Below, one piece after another: positions 60,036 through 64,000 of a stretch of DNA of 64,000 nucleotides (position 1 is the stretch's first letter; every line of letters starts with the position of its first letter). Under the pieces are notes generated by a model. It was not told the DNA's origin. It saw only the letters and a program-made list of their open reading frames with translations, and searched no databases. Source of the DNA: Sipunculus nudus (lineage: Eukaryota; Annelida; Sipuncula; Golfingiida; Sipunculidae); assembly GCA_026874595.1 (NCBI GenBank), contig CM049308.1, positions 13,228,001-13,292,000 of the forward strand, written 5' to 3'. The position numbers and the translations under genes are program-made.

Positions 60036-62943
60036 AAGACATTCAATAACTTTTACTGTAAATTTTGGACTTGCACTAATAAAGTCGACGCTTATGATGG
60101 TTTCAGTGACTTAATGAAATCATTGACTCCACCATGAGAAAAGTTCGTATGTGAGAAAAGTTCTTCATGATAAAAGTACAGACGCATATACATAGAACAT
60201 AAATACCATATTGTTCACAAACGCTCATTTACATGTAATAAATCAAATACTCTATTGTACTATAAACATAGTGATGGTGAAAACCTTTCAAAAGCCTTTA
60301 TGCATATTAATGAATGCTGTCATTTTCTTTACTCCCTCCATCATGCAGATTAGTTTCAATATGACATTTAATTATTTCTCTGGAGCCCTCTCTAGTTTTT
60401 TTACAGCTTTCGTGTATTCTATTGTGTATTCCCAAATAAAGTTTCCAATTCCCTATATTATTAGTTTCTGCTTTTCTCCTGTAAACAAACCAATACCGAT
60501 GTACCTATTATTATAATAAGTTATTATCTTGATATAGCTTCTCGGTAGATCAATACAATATGCCACGTTTTTCTATTGCAAGATGTATTCTTTCACTCTC
60601 ATACCACCTGTAAAAAATCCCTCTAGTATAACTAAGTGTGGATGAAGTTCATTATGATTACTATTACTCAATCATGTTTTCTTGTCTATCTCACTAGTGA
60701 TAATTTTGACGGTAGGGTACTTGTTTTAATTACAGCCAGAGGCCATTTTAATACAGTTCTAGCGCGTCTCTGTCTGTAACCGGCCCTATAGAAGACGTCC
60801 GCTTATTTGCCATAAAGTATGTTATCATAAATATATGCCTATTGACTATTATGCTATGGCTTATTTATCTCAGCTATAGCATGGGGACTATGATTATATC
60901 TGTGAAACAACAGTATCTTCTCCGGTCACAGTCTGATCTTGAAAACCATAAATATGGATGAACTCTAGTACAACAACAACATCTGCAGCTTTACGATGCA
61001 GGATAAATAAGTGACACATGGGTCATGAATCAATCTGATCGGCGTATATTATTGATGAAGGAGGCTTCTGACTAATCTGTTGGGCTTATTTATTTTTTAT
61101 ATTCTCGTAGGGAGAGTCGGTTAGAAGAAAAAATAAACTAATCATTTGGCTAGCTGGCAATTTTTGTGCAGGAAAGATAAATTATTTGTGGATAATGCCT
61201 ATTCTTTTGCATTTTCCTAATGCTGATAGGCATGAAACATTTATATACGTTATATAAAACACGTTATATAAAATAAAGATGGCATTTTGAAGAACTGGTT
61301 GACCCGATCAAATCCTTACCTTGCGAGATATATAATAACGTGGATACGTGTATTTCATGATGTAATACATTGTGTCATCACTCGACATCGACGGGAAGAC
61401 GATCAACAAACAAGGTCCTGAAGCAACAGCTCTGTATACTTAAGTAAACATATCACCTGCAACAAAAAAATGTCAAAATTTGTTTACAAACAAATACTTT
61501 TTTTAACTCATTCAGAGGACACTGCCTATTATATATATTTCATATAATAGCACAATATCAAATTCTTTATATTCTTTACAAACCGACTGTATTTCACTTT
61601 TTCTGCTGACTCTGCATTATCTCTAGGACTCTTCCTTTCTTGATATTTTAAAGGCATTACTCCGCCAGACAGGCTTGTTCGGATATTTGCAAAGTTACAC
61701 ATCCACTGGTTTTACAAGGGACTCTTTTGAGTAAGGGGGCAGATGGATTAACCTACCCGTACTTCCACACAGATATTAAAAAAAAGGTCTTTAATATAAA
61801 AAAGTACTTGTCTTTTGACGTTCTTTTTTTTACAAAAACACCACTATGCAGCCAAATGAACAAAATATGCCTTGGTTGGCCTTGAATATTAAAGTAAATG
61901 AACAGGACGACGTATTCGGCAAGCTTGGACTTAATTTAGTATGCTAACATTGTTTTATTATGGTCTTTGTAACTGAGATTCTAGTTTTGAACATAAATAG
62001 ACGAAACGTCGGACCGATTCCCGATCTATAATCCCGAGAACACTCAACATATAATCGGAGAAATAAGATGGACTGATTCCTTTTTGCTTGAGGAAAAATG
62101 ATGACATATTTAAGAATTGTTTGTTTTCCCAATAATTTGCCATTTGTGTTAACTTGTTAATCTTATTGATTTATCTCTCTATTTGTTTTAGTTTTCTTTT
62201 TTTTGCCCTAAATTCCAGACAGTATTGGATCTGAATCTGCTGGGACGGGATCGTATTATTTCTACAAAAGCCAACTTGATGATTATCGATGGGAAAATAG
62301 ACTTTGGAAAGAAGAGTAAAAACACTTAATTGAATAACTTGAAGAAGTGAGAAAAATGAGGCAACTTACCCAAAGTTATATGTACAACTATATGTAGAAG
62401 TCTCAGGTGTAATTAAGCCTACACTCTTGTATAACTTCAAATCAAGTTTTCTTGATTAAAACCACCTCAGAAAGCTCAGTTTAACCATAGATATGCCATA
62501 TTTTTCATTAAGAACTATTTTATAAATTAAAAAAATAATGAAGATTTTATCTAAAATTTATGTCAGTTATTTAAAAAAACTGATTTCAATGATAGTTTTG
62601 AAAAAATAAAAATTAGCTGAAACTTTAGAATTTAAATATTTCAGTAAGATATTGATTCCTTGGAATATGCTGAACATATGTCTCAACATTTGTTGGCCCC
62701 ATTTTGGCCACCACAAGAGTGTCATGCCGGCCTACCAGTCCAATATAAATGTGCACTGATTTGTGTTATGATGATCCTTGCACTGCTATTAAGAAAAATC
62801 GAAGTTGCTTTATATCTTTGTTAAAAGTGAGATCTAGAGAAGTGAAGTTGACATTGACAGTATAAGTCCAAAATAAAAACAAAATGAGATCAAGCCTGAG
62901 AAGAAGAGGTAATATATAGACCATGGTTGGTTGATATGATTTG
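59366..62943. other. AT-rich intergenic sequence
   Basis: About 3.6 kb with no convincing gene. It includes AATAAA at 59361-59366 overlapping the sulfotransferase stop, a TA microsatellite (59994-60030) and scattered AT-rich tracts. Small open frames at about 61944-62143 on the minus strand are unrecognised and overlap each other, so they are not called. Confidence 0.6.
59994..60030. repeat. (TA)n microsatellite
   Basis: About 18 TA units. Simple repeat. Confidence 0.95.
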
Positions 62944-63109
62944 TTTGAACTGATGAGTAAGGAACAGTTGCTAAAAATAATATTTTGTGATCTGACAAAG
63001 TGTTTTCTAACTGAACCATGTGGGCGGTTATAAACGTACGATCTATATTATTTCCATGGCCATTGGTTGGCTCTTTGATAAGTTGGTGACAGTTCAGCAG
63101 TTGACACAT
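62944..63109 (-). pseudogene. Relic of a LINE endonuclease
   Basis: About 55 codons read CHQLIKEPTNGHGNNIDRTF followed by LENTLSDHKILFLAT. This resembles the C-terminal part of an APE-type LINE endonuclease, including the SDH catalytic motif. No RT domain or flanking part was found. It is not from A or B, whose motif context differs. Confidence 0.45.
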
Positions 63110-63237
63110 ATGTTCAGTTAGATCCTAATTTTTTACTATATGATGATATTTCCAATTTAATAAATTTATACATTTGTAATTAACAATACAACTAAATTAA
63201 AATCCCCACTGCATAGGTGTAAGGACTAAATGGTGGG

Positions 63238-63740
63238 TGGGGGGGGGGGGGGTTGCAGAGTTCGAGGTGCAACAAAACTAGGGACCGATGGGTCTCGAAG
63301 CGCAGCTGGATTTATCTATAAGGATATGTTTATGAGCTTTCTTCAAAATATGGGTCCTGAAATCAGTTTAAAGCCAACCTGTCTACTCAAACTGGAGTTT
63401 AAATGCGGAAATTAACATGTGGACAGATGGCACTTGTGACCTTGACCTTTGACCTTGTGACCCCAAACTCAATCAGGGTTTTCCCTCTATTGGCAGGTCA
63501 GATAAATATGCAGGATGAAAAGTTTGGCTTTAAATACATCCACAATCTTTCTAAATAAGTAGGTCCTGTAACCTTGAGGTTTTTTTCCATATATAAGTAA
63601 AATTTGAAACCCATATGTAAATCCAAACTAGAGTTATCATTAGGAAACAATTTTAACGGACATACAGAAAGACGAACAGATGAACAGACGGACGGACAGG
63701 GTGTTTAATATATTGCATCCGCTTATTTAAGCGGGGCCTT
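63238..63740. repeat. Dispersed repeat of bivalve style
   Basis: Starts after a G-run (63238-63252). It contains gtgaccttgacctttgacct near 63435, a gacagacggacgg-type run near 63665-63700, and ends in the hairpin CCGCTTAttTAAGCGG (63719-63734). Such segments are common in bivalve genomes, but the family cannot be named here. Confidence 0.5.
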
Positions 63741-64000
63741 AATAAACACACAAGGTTTCAGGACATAGATGAATAATAAAGTATCAATATTATTTGGCAG
63801 TCTTTTAATTAAATAAAAGACTGGTGGGGGGGGGGGGAGAATTAGAATTACTGTACAACTGTGACAGCACGAGTGCTCTCCCAGTGTTGCATTACTAATA
63901 CCGTTACCCATTCAAGGCTAAGGTGACCAGAAGTTTGCTTCTTGACAATGCAAGTGAATAAAATAGGGCCTCAAAATAAAAATTTAATTTTCCATTCCAA

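Noticed and set aside
61944-62143. Two overlapping minus-strand open frames of about 60 codons
   Set aside because: No recognisable motif, AT-rich surroundings, and the two frames compete for the same bases.

Overview
The window is a piece of invertebrate animal chromosome, most likely from a mollusc and probably a bivalve. That is inferred from a CHST-type sulfotransferase exon behind a spliceosomal acceptor, Ty3/gypsy and Jockey-like retroelements, and a dispersed repeat near the right end of a style common in bivalves. About 80% of the window is retrotransposon. No bacterial, organellar, rRNA, tRNA or CRISPR feature was seen. All coordinates and identities were read by eye.

Left part (1-46,411): a head-to-tail array of one large non-LTR retrotransposon, here called A, all on the minus strand. 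Five copies are present: A1 (1-7719, cut by the window edge), A2 (7750-23247), A3 (23278-34149), A4 (about 34172-37361, 3' end only) and A5 (37362-46411, complete, 9.05 kb, 13-bp target duplication). Each full copy has a roughly 440-480 bp 5' UTR, ORF1 (Gag-like, three zinc knuckles), ORF2 (APE endonuclease plus reverse transcriptase) and an unusually long, structured 3' UTR of about 4 kb. That 3' UTR holds several families of hairpins with covarying stems, an internal poly(A) tract and 245-bp tandem repeats. Three other insertions sit inside the A 3' UTRs: a 5'-truncated copy of a second LINE, B (in A1); a full 6.3-kb B (11103-17410, in A2); and a 1.84-kb Gag-only element, D (26224-28065, in A3).

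A, B and D share cis-acting signals. All five independent 5' ends in view (A1/A2 type, A3, A5, B and D) start with CA and carry RGACGT at exactly +29, the initiator plus downstream promoter layout of Jockey/I-type LINEs. D, which has no reverse transcriptase, shares a 3'-terminal block and a covarying 7-bp hairpin with A. This suggests that A supplies the enzyme, in a HeT-A-like arrangement. A and B also share a small palindrome about 185-195 bp from the 5' end. A2 is a clean chimera (5' part like A1, 3' part like A3) flanked by identical junctions, as unequal crossing-over would produce.

Middle (46,426-57,156): a young Ty3/gypsy element (46426-53487) with 651-bp LTRs differing at one site. 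It has an A AAA AAC frameshift site at the gag/pol border, one in-frame stop in each of gag and pol, a C-terminal chromodomain-like segment and no target-site duplication. To its right is an old, pol-less LTR element (53988-57156) whose 5' LTR contains a 258-bp foldback insertion.

Right part (57,157-64,000): mostly unique AT-rich sequence with the terminal exon of a Sulfotransfer_2 carbohydrate sulfotransferase (58337-59365, plus strand), a relic of a LINE endonuclease, a TA microsatellite and a dispersed repeat.
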